Below the pieces are notes generated by a model. It made no database searches and was not told the DNA's origin. It saw only the letters and a list, made by a program, of their open reading frames with translations. From the NCBI GenBank assembly GCA_002481545.1, contig DLEF01000037.1:1-49277 (forward strand): 49,277 bases of DNA, written 5' to 3'. The stretch's first letter is position 1; the number at the start of each line of letters is the position of its first letter. Positions 32,714 to 41,256 of this stretch are shown piece by piece. This DNA is from Cyanobacteria bacterium UBA7753 (lineage in GTDB: Bacteria; Cyanobacteriota; Vampirovibrionia; Gastranaerophilales; Gastranaerophilaceae). The position numbers and the translations under genes are program-made.

Positions 32714-33766
32714 TTATTGTACCTTGATACTTTCATCCAAATATTTGATAAGCGGATAAATAAAGAATTCAATTATTCTTCTCTTGCCAATTCTTATCTC
32801 GTTTGTCGTGGACATACCGAATTTAATTCTCTCATTCTTGCCCTCAACCATCAACGTAGTATTCTCAGGCTTTATAAATACTTCAAATACAGGTCCGAGT
32901 TTTTGGTCTTCTATACTGTTAGGTGAAACGACCGTGACAACGCCGTGTAAAATTCCGTATTTTTGGAAGTTATAGGTATCAACCTTGATAGATACAGGCA
33001 TGCCTGCCTTAACAAATCCGACATCCTGATTCATTACCTGTGCTTTTATGACCATTGGCGCATTTTTTTGCACCATAGTCATAATAGGTTCAGCAGGTTG
33101 AACAACTCCGCCTACGGTGTGAACCATTATTCTGTTTATATACCCGTCCGTAGGGGCTTTTAAGATTTGTTTTTGTTTTTCTATCTGTACCCGTTTGTTG
33201 TTTATTTCCGATAGCGATGCCGATAAACCGTTAATCTCGTGCCTCAACGTAGTCTCTTCCGATACCGCATCATCATATCTTTGTGTCGGGATAATATCGC
33301 GCACCTTGTTTAGTCTGCGTCTGTCCTCTGCCGCACGGTTCAATTTTGCTCTGTCTGCTGCTATCTGCTCTGAAACTCTTGCTCCTTCTTCTCTAAGATT
33401 GTTTAACTCCAACCCCGGCTCATACTCTGCAGGAGCAACTATTGCGAGCACTTGTCCCGCGTGGACATAATCGCCCTCTTCTACAAACAGTTCCGTCATA
33501 ACCCCTTTATCAAGAGATTGGATAAGCTTTTCCTCTCCGTCAGGGATAATTTGTCCTCTTGCCGTGATTACAACATCAACACGCCCGAAGAACATCCATA
33601 AACCCGCTATCAAAATAAATATAATGATAGTCCAAAAGATAGTGTTGCCCAAAGGGTTAAGAGGTCTTTCCTCAATCTCCGTCAACAACGGTTTAAATTC
33701 ATATGAGTCGTCTTCCTTCGGTATGATTAAATTAATCAGTTTTTGTTTTATGTCCTTCAGTTTCAT
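32714..33766 (-). CDS. HlyD-family type I secretion membrane fusion protein
   Basis: The 350-residue adaptor connects the ABC exporter to the outer membrane factor. It has one membrane helix (FWTIIIFILIAGLWMFFG), the biotinyl-lipoyl domain (TARGQIIPDGEEKLIQS, GVMTELFVEEGDYVHAGQVLA), a coiled-coil hairpin (residues 118-190), then LKAPTDGYINRIMVHTVGGVVQPAEPIMTMVQ and the HlyD-type end IRIGKRRIIEFFIYPLIKYLDESI. It is transcribed after the ABC gene with a repeat-filled gap between. Confidence 0.92.
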   Translation of the reverse strand: MKLKDIKQKLINLIIPKEDDSYEFKPLLTEIEERPLNPLGNTIFWTIIIFILIAGLWMFFGRVDVVITARGQIIPDGEEKLIQSLDKGVMTELFVEEGDYVHAGQVLAIVAPAEYEPGLELNNLREEGARVSEQIAADRAKLNRAAEDRRRLNKVRDIIPTQRYDDAVSEETTLRHEINGLSASLSEINNKRVQIEKQKQILKAPTDGYINRIMVHTVGGVVQPAEPIMTMVQKNAPMVIKAQVMNQDVGFVKAGMPVSIKVDTYNFQKYGILHGVVTVVSPNSIEDQKLGPVFEVFIKPENTTLMVEGKNERIKFGMSTTNEIRIGKRRIIEFFIYPLIKYLDESIKVQ

Positions 33767-33796
33767 GTTGTTTCCTTATTATTATATTTTATTATT

Positions 33797-33870
33797 TCCC
33801 CTCTACCTTTGGGAGAGGGTTGAATTTCTTAGCGAATTTATGAGCTTAGAAATTCGGGTGAGGGTTTGTC
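33797..33870. repeat. GGGTGAGGG hairpin repeat between ABC and hlyD genes
   Basis: CCCTCTACCTTTGGGAGAGGG and GAATTTCTTAGCGAATTTATGAGCTTAGAAATTC form hairpins, followed by GGGTGAGGGTTTGTCC. It is a relative of the repeats at 13303, 29487 and 45803, located inside the secretion operon. Confidence 0.5.
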
Positions 33871-33892
33871 CGTATGTTACGGCTTTCCTCTT

Positions 33893-33914
33893 GGTGCGAA
33901 ACATCGCACCCTAC
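33893..33914 (-). repeat. GTAG-REP hairpin (GGTGCGA stem)
   Basis: GTAG plus GGTGCGATGTTTCGCACC on the minus strand, identical in stem to the copy at 29429, located between the ABC and hlyD genes. Confidence 0.7.
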
Positions 33915-33943
33915 TTTATACATATTGGCACCCACTTAGTATC

Positions 33944-36118
33944 TTACGTTGATTGCGCCATATACAGCTGTCTGAAATATCCGTTATGTTTCAGCAGCTC
34001 TTGCGGCGGGCCCATTTCTACAATCTCACCGTTATCAAAACATACAATCCTGTCACAATCTTTAATCGTAGACAGTCTGTGTGCAATGATAATGGTTGTT
34101 CTGCCTTTAGCTATCATATCCATATTATCACGGATAATTTTTTCCGATTCGTAATCCAATGCCGAGGTTGCCTCGTCAAAGATTAGTATTCTCGGGTTCG
34201 CTACAAGTGCACGGGCAATAGCGATTCTCTGTTTCTGTCCGCCCGACAAGCTTGAGCCTCTTTCTCCGACTTCGGTATCATAGCCCTTAGGCAGTTTGGA
34301 TATAAACTCATGTGCCCCTGCAATCTGTGCGACTTGAACAATACCCTCCATAGGCATATTAGGTCGAGGAAGTGCAATGTTGTCTTTTATCGTTCCGGAG
34401 AACAGATAATTTTCCTGCAAAACAATCCCGATATTGGTTCTTAACCAAACAGGGTTAATATTCCTGATATCAATACCGTCTATATAAATTGTTCCCTCGG
34501 TTGTATAATATAACCTTTGGATGAGTTTTGTTATCGTAGATTTTCCGCTGCCCGAACGTCCGACAAATCCTATTCTTTCTCCGGGGTGTATGGTCAGATT
34601 TATGTTCTTGAGTACCATAGGCGCCTCAATATTGTATTTGAAAGAAAGGTTTTCTATCTTGATTTCACCTTTGACGTCGTGTAACGTGATTGCTGTTCCT
34701 GATTGCATTTCAACAGGGCTGTTCAAGATATCTCCGATACGGTCAACCGCCAACAATGTTTGTTGAAAATCGTTCCATAATCCGACAAGCCTTAGCATAG
34801 GTGCCGCAAACTGTCCCGAGAACATCTGGAACGCTATCAATTGACCTATTGTAAGTTTGTTTTGGATTACCAAAAGTACACCGACATATAGTATTGCAAT
34901 TGTCATAAGTTTTTGGATAAATCCGCAGATTGAACCCGTAAAGTTCCCCATAATAGCTAGGTTAAAACTTGATTTTAAGTATTTGCCGAGCTTATCTTCC
35001 CATTTTCTGAACATGGAGCCTTCAACCGCCAAGGATTTAACCGTTTGCACACCCGTTACAGCCTCAACAAGATATGAATTTTGTTGTGCGCCCATCTGGA
35101 ATTTTTCTTCCAATCTTGTTCTCAATTCAGGTGTGATTAGAAGATAAATAACCGCGATTATAGCAAGTGCTCCGAGTGATATCATAGTTAACTTTACACT
35201 GTATACAAGCATTATGACTACGAAAACGAGTGAGAAAAACGCATCAATCAATACGGATACCGATTTATCCGTGATAAATTCTCTGATACGGTCAAGCTCT
35301 CTTACACGGGCTATAATGTTACCAACCTGTCTGTTTTCAAAATATACATAGTACAAATGGAACAGGTGTTGGAACAGCTTTGAACCCAGTTTTGCATCAA
35401 TTTTATTCGTTGTATGGATAAAGATATAATTTCTTGACAGGTTTAAGAGCAATTCAAAGATTGATACAATGATGAATGCAAACGCAAGCACATCAAGTGT
35501 TGAAATAGTTCTGTGTACAAGAACTTTATCCAAGATAACCTGCGTAAATAACGGAGTTACAAGTCCGAATAATTGGACTACAAAGGAACCTAAAAGCACC
35601 TGTCCGATTATCTTTTTGTATTTGAAAATTTCGTTAAAGAACCATTTGAACCCGAATTTGACATCATCATCAAGCATTTTATGCGCAAGTACGAGGATGA
35701 AATCCTGCATTTGCTCCTGTAATTCTTCATAAGTATGGACTTCGGGATGTTTTTCAAGAGGCGTCAAAGTCAAAACCTTGTTTTCGTCTGGTCTCACTGC
35801 AAGCAAAACTCTGTAAGTATCATCCTTGAGCTGTATAATAGCAGGCATAGGATACTTGTCCGTCAAATCAGTCAGGGCAAATTTTTTCTTTTTTATCTTG
35901 AATCCTCTGCTTTTTGCTATACGCATAAGCTCTTCCGGAGACACGTCCGCGGTTTCAATCCCAAATTCACGCACGACAGAACGCATATCAATATCGGTCT
36001 TGTTCATCCTTGCGACTATCTCAAGACAAATCAGCCCCGAGTTGACGTTGTCGGGTAATGACCTTTTCGGTTTATCATCCTGTATGTTTTCCTGTTTGAT
36101 ATCTTCTTGGTTATCCAT
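33944..36118 (-). CDS. type I secretion ABC transporter (HlyB-like, inactive C39-like domain)
   Basis: The 724-residue exporter has an N-terminal C39-peptidase-like domain in which the catalytic Cys position is not Cys (NSGLICLEIVARM), as in HlyB, so it likely binds but does not cut its substrate. Then come six membrane helices and an ATPase with GRSGSGKST (Walker A), GIVLQENYLFSGT (Q loop), SSLSGGQKQRIAIARAL (signature), ILIFDEATSAL (Walker B) and IIAHRLST (H loop). With HlyD and the outer membrane factor it forms a complete tunnel for unfolded protein secretion. No RTX-type substrate is visible in the window. Confidence 0.93.
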   Translation of the reverse strand: MDNQEDIKQENIQDDKPKRSLPDNVNSGLICLEIVARMNKTDIDMRSVVREFGIETADVSPEELMRIAKSRGFKIKKKKFALTDLTDKYPMPAIIQLKDDTYRVLLAVRPDENKVLTLTPLEKHPEVHTYEELQEQMQDFILVLAHKMLDDDVKFGFKWFFNEIFKYKKIIGQVLLGSFVVQLFGLVTPLFTQVILDKVLVHRTISTLDVLAFAFIIVSIFELLLNLSRNYIFIHTTNKIDAKLGSKLFQHLFHLYYVYFENRQVGNIIARVRELDRIREFITDKSVSVLIDAFFSLVFVVIMLVYSVKLTMISLGALAIIAVIYLLITPELRTRLEEKFQMGAQQNSYLVEAVTGVQTVKSLAVEGSMFRKWEDKLGKYLKSSFNLAIMGNFTGSICGFIQKLMTIAILYVGVLLVIQNKLTIGQLIAFQMFSGQFAAPMLRLVGLWNDFQQTLLAVDRIGDILNSPVEMQSGTAITLHDVKGEIKIENLSFKYNIEAPMVLKNINLTIHPGERIGFVGRSGSGKSTITKLIQRLYYTTEGTIYIDGIDIRNINPVWLRTNIGIVLQENYLFSGTIKDNIALPRPNMPMEGIVQVAQIAGAHEFISKLPKGYDTEVGERGSSLSGGQKQRIAIARALVANPRILIFDEATSALDYESEKIIRDNMDMIAKGRTTIIIAHRLSTIKDCDRIVCFDNGEIVEMGPPQELLKHNGYFRQLYMAQST

Positions 36119-36152
36119 ATTTTTTCCTTGTTAATGCTTTTTTCGTTGTGTT

Positions 36153-36176
36153 GGTGCGGTGGTGACCGCACCCTAC
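36153..36176 (-). repeat. GTAG-REP hairpin (GGTGCGGT stem)
   Basis: GTAG and GGTGCGGTCACCACCGCACC on the minus strand; one loop-side base differs from the 25188 and 48488 copies. Confidence 0.7.
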
Positions 36177-36181
36177 TTTCT

Positions 36182-36275
36182 CGTTAAGTGAAAAGTGATA
36201 AGTTCAAAGTTATAAGTCATAAATTATTAACTTTGCACTTTGAACTATCTTAGTGCCCTAGTGCCTTAGAGCCTT
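36182..36275. repeat. AACTTTGCACTTTG and TAGTGCCCTAGTGCC repeats
   Basis: Reiterated AAAGTG/AGTTCAAAGTT units, then TTAACTTTGCACTTTGAAC, then TTAGTGCCCTAGTGCCTTAG. Both units recur near tcdA (27805-27952); the second also at 46078. Confidence 0.45.
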
Positions 36276-36282
36276 AATATCT

Positions 36283-37929
36283 TCATTTGCCCCTCCATCT
36301 GATATCATCATCAAGTTGGTAGGTCAGAACCTGTATTCCTCTTTGGATTGCAAGTTCCGTTACGGTGTTTTTTGTGAGTTCTATCTTTTGTTCCAAAGTT
36401 TTTACTTTGGCGTCGTTTTCATCAATCGGTGAAACCAATTTCTGTGCAACAAGCCTGTGAACAGAATTTTCCTTGCTGTTCAGCTGTTTTATTATCTTAT
36501 AATTACTCTCGATTTGTTTATCCAAATACAAGAGGTTTGTGCGCATTGTAGCCAACTTAGTCATTAATTCCGCGATTGCCTTATCGCGTTCAACTTTGAG
36601 TTGTCTGTATTCAAGTATGGTTTTTTGTATATTTGACCTGTTTTTCATTCCGTCAAACATCATCCACGTTAAATTTGCTCCGACCGTGAGGTTGGAAGGT
36701 TCAATGTCTCCCAAGCTGTCGTTATAGCTTGAATGGTTTGCTCCGTATAAATAGTATCTGCCGTATGCGTTGATTTTCGGGTAATTGTTACGTTGTGCGG
36801 CTTTTATTTCAAACCCTTTTTTCTTTAATTGTTTTTCGTAGATTTTCCAAGTGACACTTTTCGTGTAGTCGTCCATATTCAATACGTCGTAGTCGGTTTT
36901 GCCCAAATCAGCCACTGTCAGATTATTTATATCATATTTTTCACCTGTATAAAATTCAAGCCAATTAAGAGATTCAGCCATTGTTTGTTTTATCTCAAAG
37001 ATTCTTTTGTTTACTTCTTCTGCTTTTACAACCTGATCGTCATATTCCGTCTTAGATATTTCTTTTGCGTCAAACAGGCGTTTTTTATAACCTAATGTTT
37101 TATTTTCCAGTGCCAAAATCTGTTTGTTTAATTCTATCTGTTTTTTTAGCATTAAGATTTTTGAGTATGTATCAATGATAGTTAAATTAAGGTCTTGACG
37201 TTTCTGCTCGGTTTCCAATTCTTTTACGAATACGTCCTCTTTTGCGGCATTTAAATTATTCCTTCTGACCCCGAAGTCAAAAAGGTTATAATTGAGCGTA
37301 ACCCCTAAGATAGACTGATATCTGGTGTACGGGTTGATGAAGCTCTCCCCGATAGACATAACCGTGGATTCTCTTGCATCACGGTAGTTCTTTGTATATT
37401 CGGTTCCTGCAATAGCGATAAGTTTAGGATAATACTCGGAACGGGCTCCGCGAACGCCCTGTTTTGCGATAAGGACATTAAAATCGGATATTTGCAAATC
37501 GTAAGAATGTGCCTCCGCCTTAGACAAAACATCGTCAAAACTTATCTTTGTAACAAGCTTTTTATCCTTTTGTACATTGAGTTTTACGGTATCATTATTT
37601 TTATTTTTTTGAGCTTTTAATTTTACGGTCTTTTTATCTTTTTTATGGCGTATTGTTCTCTCAACCGTTCTGTCGGTTGTTTCAAGTATGTTTTTATCAA
37701 AATCATCTTTTGTTTTTACGTTGTCTGTCGTTTGTGTTTTCTTTACTTTAACTTTTTTGGCTTTTTTGCGACCGAAAATGTGAGCCTTTTTCCCGCTTTC
37801 GCCTTGCGGTTCATAGACAATCCCGTCGGTTTTTACCGTTTGTTTATCTGTTTTGGCAAATGCATCAGGACACATGTACACAGTTGTGCACATTATCAAA
37901 AATATTAGCGCTAATTTCTTTATATTCAT
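36283..37929 (-). CDS. TolC-family outer membrane factor with Lys-rich N-terminal extension
   Basis: The 548-residue protein starts with a signal peptide (MNIKKLALIFLIMCTTVYMCPDAFA). Residues 26-125 are a basic, low-complexity region of KKVKVKK, KKTVKLKAQKNKN and similar units. The TolC fold follows: FDDVLSKAEAHSYDLQI, ARSEYYPKLIAIAGTEY, LNYNLFDFGVRRNNLNAAKE, QRNNYPKINAYGRYYLYG and TWMMFDGMKNRSNIQKT. It completes the type I secretion set. The 100-residue Lys-rich periplasmic insert is unusual for this family. Confidence 0.9.
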   Translation of the reverse strand: MNIKKLALIFLIMCTTVYMCPDAFAKTDKQTVKTDGIVYEPQGESGKKAHIFGRKKAKKVKVKKTQTTDNVKTKDDFDKNILETTDRTVERTIRHKKDKKTVKLKAQKNKNNDTVKLNVQKDKKLVTKISFDDVLSKAEAHSYDLQISDFNVLIAKQGVRGARSEYYPKLIAIAGTEYTKNYRDARESTVMSIGESFINPYTRYQSILGVTLNYNLFDFGVRRNNLNAAKEDVFVKELETEQKRQDLNLTIIDTYSKILMLKKQIELNKQILALENKTLGYKKRLFDAKEISKTEYDDQVVKAEEVNKRIFEIKQTMAESLNWLEFYTGEKYDINNLTVADLGKTDYDVLNMDDYTKSVTWKIYEKQLKKKGFEIKAAQRNNYPKINAYGRYYLYGANHSSYNDSLGDIEPSNLTVGANLTWMMFDGMKNRSNIQKTILEYRQLKVERDKAIAELMTKLATMRTNLLYLDKQIESNYKIIKQLNSKENSVHRLVAQKLVSPIDENDAKVKTLEQKIELTKNTVTELAIQRGIQVLTYQLDDDIRWRGK

Positions 37930-38115
37930 TACAAAAAATTATTTCCATACAAATGTATATTAAAAGAATACTCCAATTATGCCTGACCGTCAAGAAAAGA
38001 GCCATAAAAATCCAACTTAAGTATTAGATAAATAACGGAATATTTGATTATTAATCAAATGTAAAATTGTTTAAATCAATATAACAAATTATTTTTTTAG
38101 AAGCTTTATTTAAGT

Positions 38116-38874
38116 ATGAATATAACAGCTGTTCAAAATTATAATTTATATTCTAAACAATGTAATCCGAATTTTAAGGCAAATAACCGTAAAATAATTG
38201 ATAAAGCCACGGGAAATGTCTATAAAACAACGACTTATTTTTTTAGAGAGGACTTAAACTGGGACGGATTTGTTAAACTTTTAGACAATAAATATAAAGA
38301 TACTCTAAAAGTGAATGTCTATAATGATGCCTGTTCCGGAGGACATGAACCCGTAAGTCTTGCCATAAAGTTAAAACAGCGTATGGGTAAACGTGCAGAC
38401 AAATTCTTCCCTATCCACGCGAGTGACTATAATCCGACAAATATAAAAAACGCTAAAGCAGGTATTATGGGGATTAAAAATGAAGAACTTTACCGAATAA
38501 ATGAAGAAACAAATAACCGATACAGGGATTATTTCTCATTCGCTCCGAGAACAAATTTTTGTGATGATTTGGCACTGTCCCCAAAAGGTGATTTGAGTAA
38601 AAATATAGAATATAAACAGGGCGATATATTTAAGAATATTGAACAAATGCCGTCTTCAAATACTGTTCTTTTATGTCGTAATTTTTGGAGATATTTGCCC
38701 GAAGACGGAAACAATGCCGAAAAATTGGCACAAAAATTGGGTGAGAAATTAGACTCAAGCTCCCTTGTTGTAATCGGCGAACACGACGGAGAATGCAACA
38801 CAAAAGGACTATTGGAAAAATACGGCTTTGAAGAAACCCCCGTTCAATACGTTTTCCAAAAAAGGGGTAAATAG
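38116..38874 (+). CDS. CheR-like methyltransferase-fold protein with N-terminal NFKAN tag
   Basis: The 252-residue protein begins with the lineage-type tag (MNITAVQNYNLYSK...PNFKANNR). It then has CheR-like segments: TYFFREDLNWDGFVKLL, VYNDACSGGHEPVSLAIKL (SAM-binding A-C-S-x-G-x-E-x-x-S), PIHASDYNPTNIKNAKAGIMG (I-x-A-x-D region) and VLLCRNFWRYLP (C-R-N). CheR enzymes methylate Glu side chains in chemoreceptors, but no chemotaxis genes are near. The substrate is unknown. The last codons overlap a GGGGTAAAT motif. Confidence 0.75.
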   Translation: MNITAVQNYNLYSKQCNPNFKANNRKIIDKATGNVYKTTTYFFREDLNWDGFVKLLDNKYKDTLKVNVYNDACSGGHEPVSLAIKLKQRMGKRADKFFPIHASDYNPTNIKNAKAGIMGIKNEELYRINEETNNRYRDYFSFAPRTNFCDDLALSPKGDLSKNIEYKQGDIFKNIEQMPSSNTVLLCRNFWRYLPEDGNNAEKLAQKLGEKLDSSSLVVIGEHDGECNTKGLLEKYGFEETPVQYVFQKRGK

Positions 38875-38984
38875 TAAGAAAGTAAAGCCCCTTCATAAAT
38901 GAAATCGGCATTATTAAATATCTAAAATTCGTAAATGGAGATAATCCATAGTTATAACTATATATTTACCCCTTTACCCACTCC

Positions 38985-40100
38985 CTAGAACATTGAAACG
39001 CGTTCAACCTGTTCCATGATGTCAGAGAGCGCATCAGGTTTTGCGAGTTTTGAGGATTTTTCTTTCAATTTCTGTATTTTATCAGGGTTATCTTTCAAAT
39101 CCAATAACAGTTTTAATAAAGAGTTAGGATCGGTGTCTGCATCTTCTAAGTATTCGCAAGCTCCGTTATCAAGAACGTAGCGTGCGTTCTTTCTTTGGTG
39201 GTCTGCTGCCGCATAAGGATACGGTATTAAGATAGGTGCAACATCAGACGCGAAAATTTCCGACAAACTCAATGAACCTGCTCTTGAAATGACAATATCA
39301 GACGCTTTTATTACTGTTATCATATCGTCAAAATACGGACGAATAAGCAGGTTTCTGTCTTTGTCGTAGTCTTTGTATATCTTTGATAATCTTTCAATAA
39401 TTTTGCTGTAATTTTTTTGTCCCGTTTGGAAAATAATTTGGAATTTATGGTCTTGAGAGAGTTCTTTTATTATCTCTACAAAGGCTCTGTCTATTGCTCT
39501 CGATCCTTGAGAACCTCCCATTACGCACAAGACGAGCCCGTCTTGTTTAAGGTTTAACCTTTTTCTTGCCTCTTCTCTCGTGAGTGTTTTAAACTTAGGT
39601 CTCAGAGGGTTTCCGTTAACATAACAATTTCTGTTATTTATATAGCTTTTTGCCCCTTCAAAAGCCAAAGAGACGCATTTTGCTCTGCCTGACATTTTTC
39701 TTGTAACAATCCCCGGCTGCATATCACAATCGTGGAGCATATATGGAGTTCTCTTAAACATTGTTGCCATAAGAACAGGTGCGGAGACATATCCGCCCGT
39801 TCCGAATATCATATTCGGTTTATATTTATACAAATAATATGTGCATAACAAAATAGAATACAAAAGTTGTAATCCCCATAGAATGAATTTAAAACTTAAT
39901 TTCCTCGGCATACCTTTTACGTAAACGGGCAAAAAGTTGTACCCTTTTTGTTGTGCTATGGAATATTCAAGATTATACGGGTTTCCGATATAGTAAACAT
40001 CGTAGTCGGGATTTTTTATCAATTCATCCGCAACTGCAATCGCAGGGTATATATGACCGCCTGTGCCGCCACCCGTTATGAAAAATGTTTTCTTAGACAT
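38985..40100 (-). CDS. murG: MurG, lipid II GlcNAc transferase
   Basis: MurG adds GlcNAc to lipid I in peptidoglycan synthesis at the inner face of the membrane. The 371-residue protein has the GT28 signature TGGGTGGHIYPAIAVA, GTGGYVSAPVL, VMGGSQGSRAID and DIVISRAGSLSLSEI plus PYPYAAADHQRKNA. It overlaps ftsW by 8 nt, as the last gene of the murD-ftsW-murG unit. Confidence 0.96.
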   Translation of the reverse strand: MSKKTFFITGGGTGGHIYPAIAVADELIKNPDYDVYYIGNPYNLEYSIAQQKGYNFLPVYVKGMPRKLSFKFILWGLQLLYSILLCTYYLYKYKPNMIFGTGGYVSAPVLMATMFKRTPYMLHDCDMQPGIVTRKMSGRAKCVSLAFEGAKSYINNRNCYVNGNPLRPKFKTLTREEARKRLNLKQDGLVLCVMGGSQGSRAIDRAFVEIIKELSQDHKFQIIFQTGQKNYSKIIERLSKIYKDYDKDRNLLIRPYFDDMITVIKASDIVISRAGSLSLSEIFASDVAPILIPYPYAAADHQRKNARYVLDNGACEYLEDADTDPNSLLKLLLDLKDNPDKIQKLKEKSSKLAKPDALSDIMEQVERVSMF

Positions 40101-41256
40101 ATTGTTGAATCCTTATTGTTTTAACTTTTGTTCTTGAGATGTTCAGAATAATCCCGACCATCCAAAGTGTGATTAAGACTGATGAACCGCCGTAACTTAT
40201 GAACGGTAACGGTACACCTGTTGCAGGAACCATTGAACTTGCAACACTCATATTAATAAATGCCTGACAGGTTATAGAGAAGGTTAATCCCATAGCCAGC
40301 AATTTGCCGTACATATCAGGGCATTTCGTCGCTATCATAAACCCACGGCATAGAATAGTCCAGAACAGACCTATAATAAATACGCAACCGATAAAGCCCA
40401 TCTCTTCTCCGATTACGGCGAAGATAAAGTCCGTATGTGCTTCCGGAAGCCATGCAAGTTTCTGTTTTGATGCACCGTATCCGCAACCCCACAGGTTACC
40501 TGATGCGAATGCTACCATTGATTGGATAATGTTATAGCCTGCACCTAACGGATCTACTTCAGGGTTTAACCATATTTTAATACGTTGTAACTGGTACGGT
40601 TGTAAAAGTGTTCCGAGCCCGCCGAGCCCGAATACTCCAAGAAATCCGAACCCGATTAGTTTGAATGAACCGCCCGCCGCAAGATACATCGCAAGCGAGG
40701 TCAGGAACAGTAACATAACCATACTCAAGTTAGGCTGTTTGAAAATCAACAGTACCATTATGATTATCAACAGGAATGTTGACCATTTTTTTGAATCCAA
40801 GAGGTTTGCGTCTTTAGAAAATACTTTTGCCAAAAGCATTACGACCGCAGGTTTTGCGAACTCGGACGGCTGCAAACTCACAGGCCCTAAACTTATCCAC
40901 CTCTGTGCACCGTTGATGACATCTCCGTTTGCAAGTACGTATATAAGCATCAATATTACAAACACGGCGAACCCGTTTGTAATATTAACCAGTTTTTTAT
41001 AATCAAAATTTGAGAAAAATTTTAGCCCTATATATCCGAGGATTACACCGCCTATCTGAATAAGTGTGAAGTGCAAAGGAAAATATCCCGCATTTACGGC
41101 TTTCGGAACACTCGCCGAAAATACCGCCATTATCCCTATTACTACAAGGAAAAATACAACAATAGACAAAACTCTGTCGGGATTTTTAATCTCGATGTTT
41201 TGCTGGGTTACATTCCTCATTATTCTGTCGTGGTTATTACCTCTTTGATAGTACAT
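40093..41256 (-). CDS. ftsW: FtsW, division-specific lipid II polymerase
   Basis: SEDS-family glycosyltransferase with about ten membrane helices. Motifs include IGIMAVFSAS, NGAQRWISLGPVSLQPSEFAKPA, KQPNLSMVMLLF, the Asp-containing EVDPLGAGYNIIQSMVAFASG, EAHTDFIFAVIGEEMGFIG and PATGVPLPFISYGGSSVL. The start is uncertain: ATG at 41256 overlaps murD's end, ATG at 41220 (MRNVTQQN) is the alternative, and neither has a good ribosome binding site. It is coupled to murD and murG by overlaps. Confidence 0.94.
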   Translation of the reverse strand: MYYQRGNNHDRIMRNVTQQNIEIKNPDRVLSIVVFFLVVIGIMAVFSASVPKAVNAGYFPLHFTLIQIGGVILGYIGLKFFSNFDYKKLVNITNGFAVFVILMLIYVLANGDVINGAQRWISLGPVSLQPSEFAKPAVVMLLAKVFSKDANLLDSKKWSTFLLIIIMVLLIFKQPNLSMVMLLFLTSLAMYLAAGGSFKLIGFGFLGVFGLGGLGTLLQPYQLQRIKIWLNPEVDPLGAGYNIIQSMVAFASGNLWGCGYGASKQKLAWLPEAHTDFIFAVIGEEMGFIGCVFIIGLFWTILCRGFMIATKCPDMYGKLLAMGLTFSITCQAFINMSVASSMVPATGVPLPFISYGGSSVLITLWMVGIILNISRTKVKTIRIQQYV

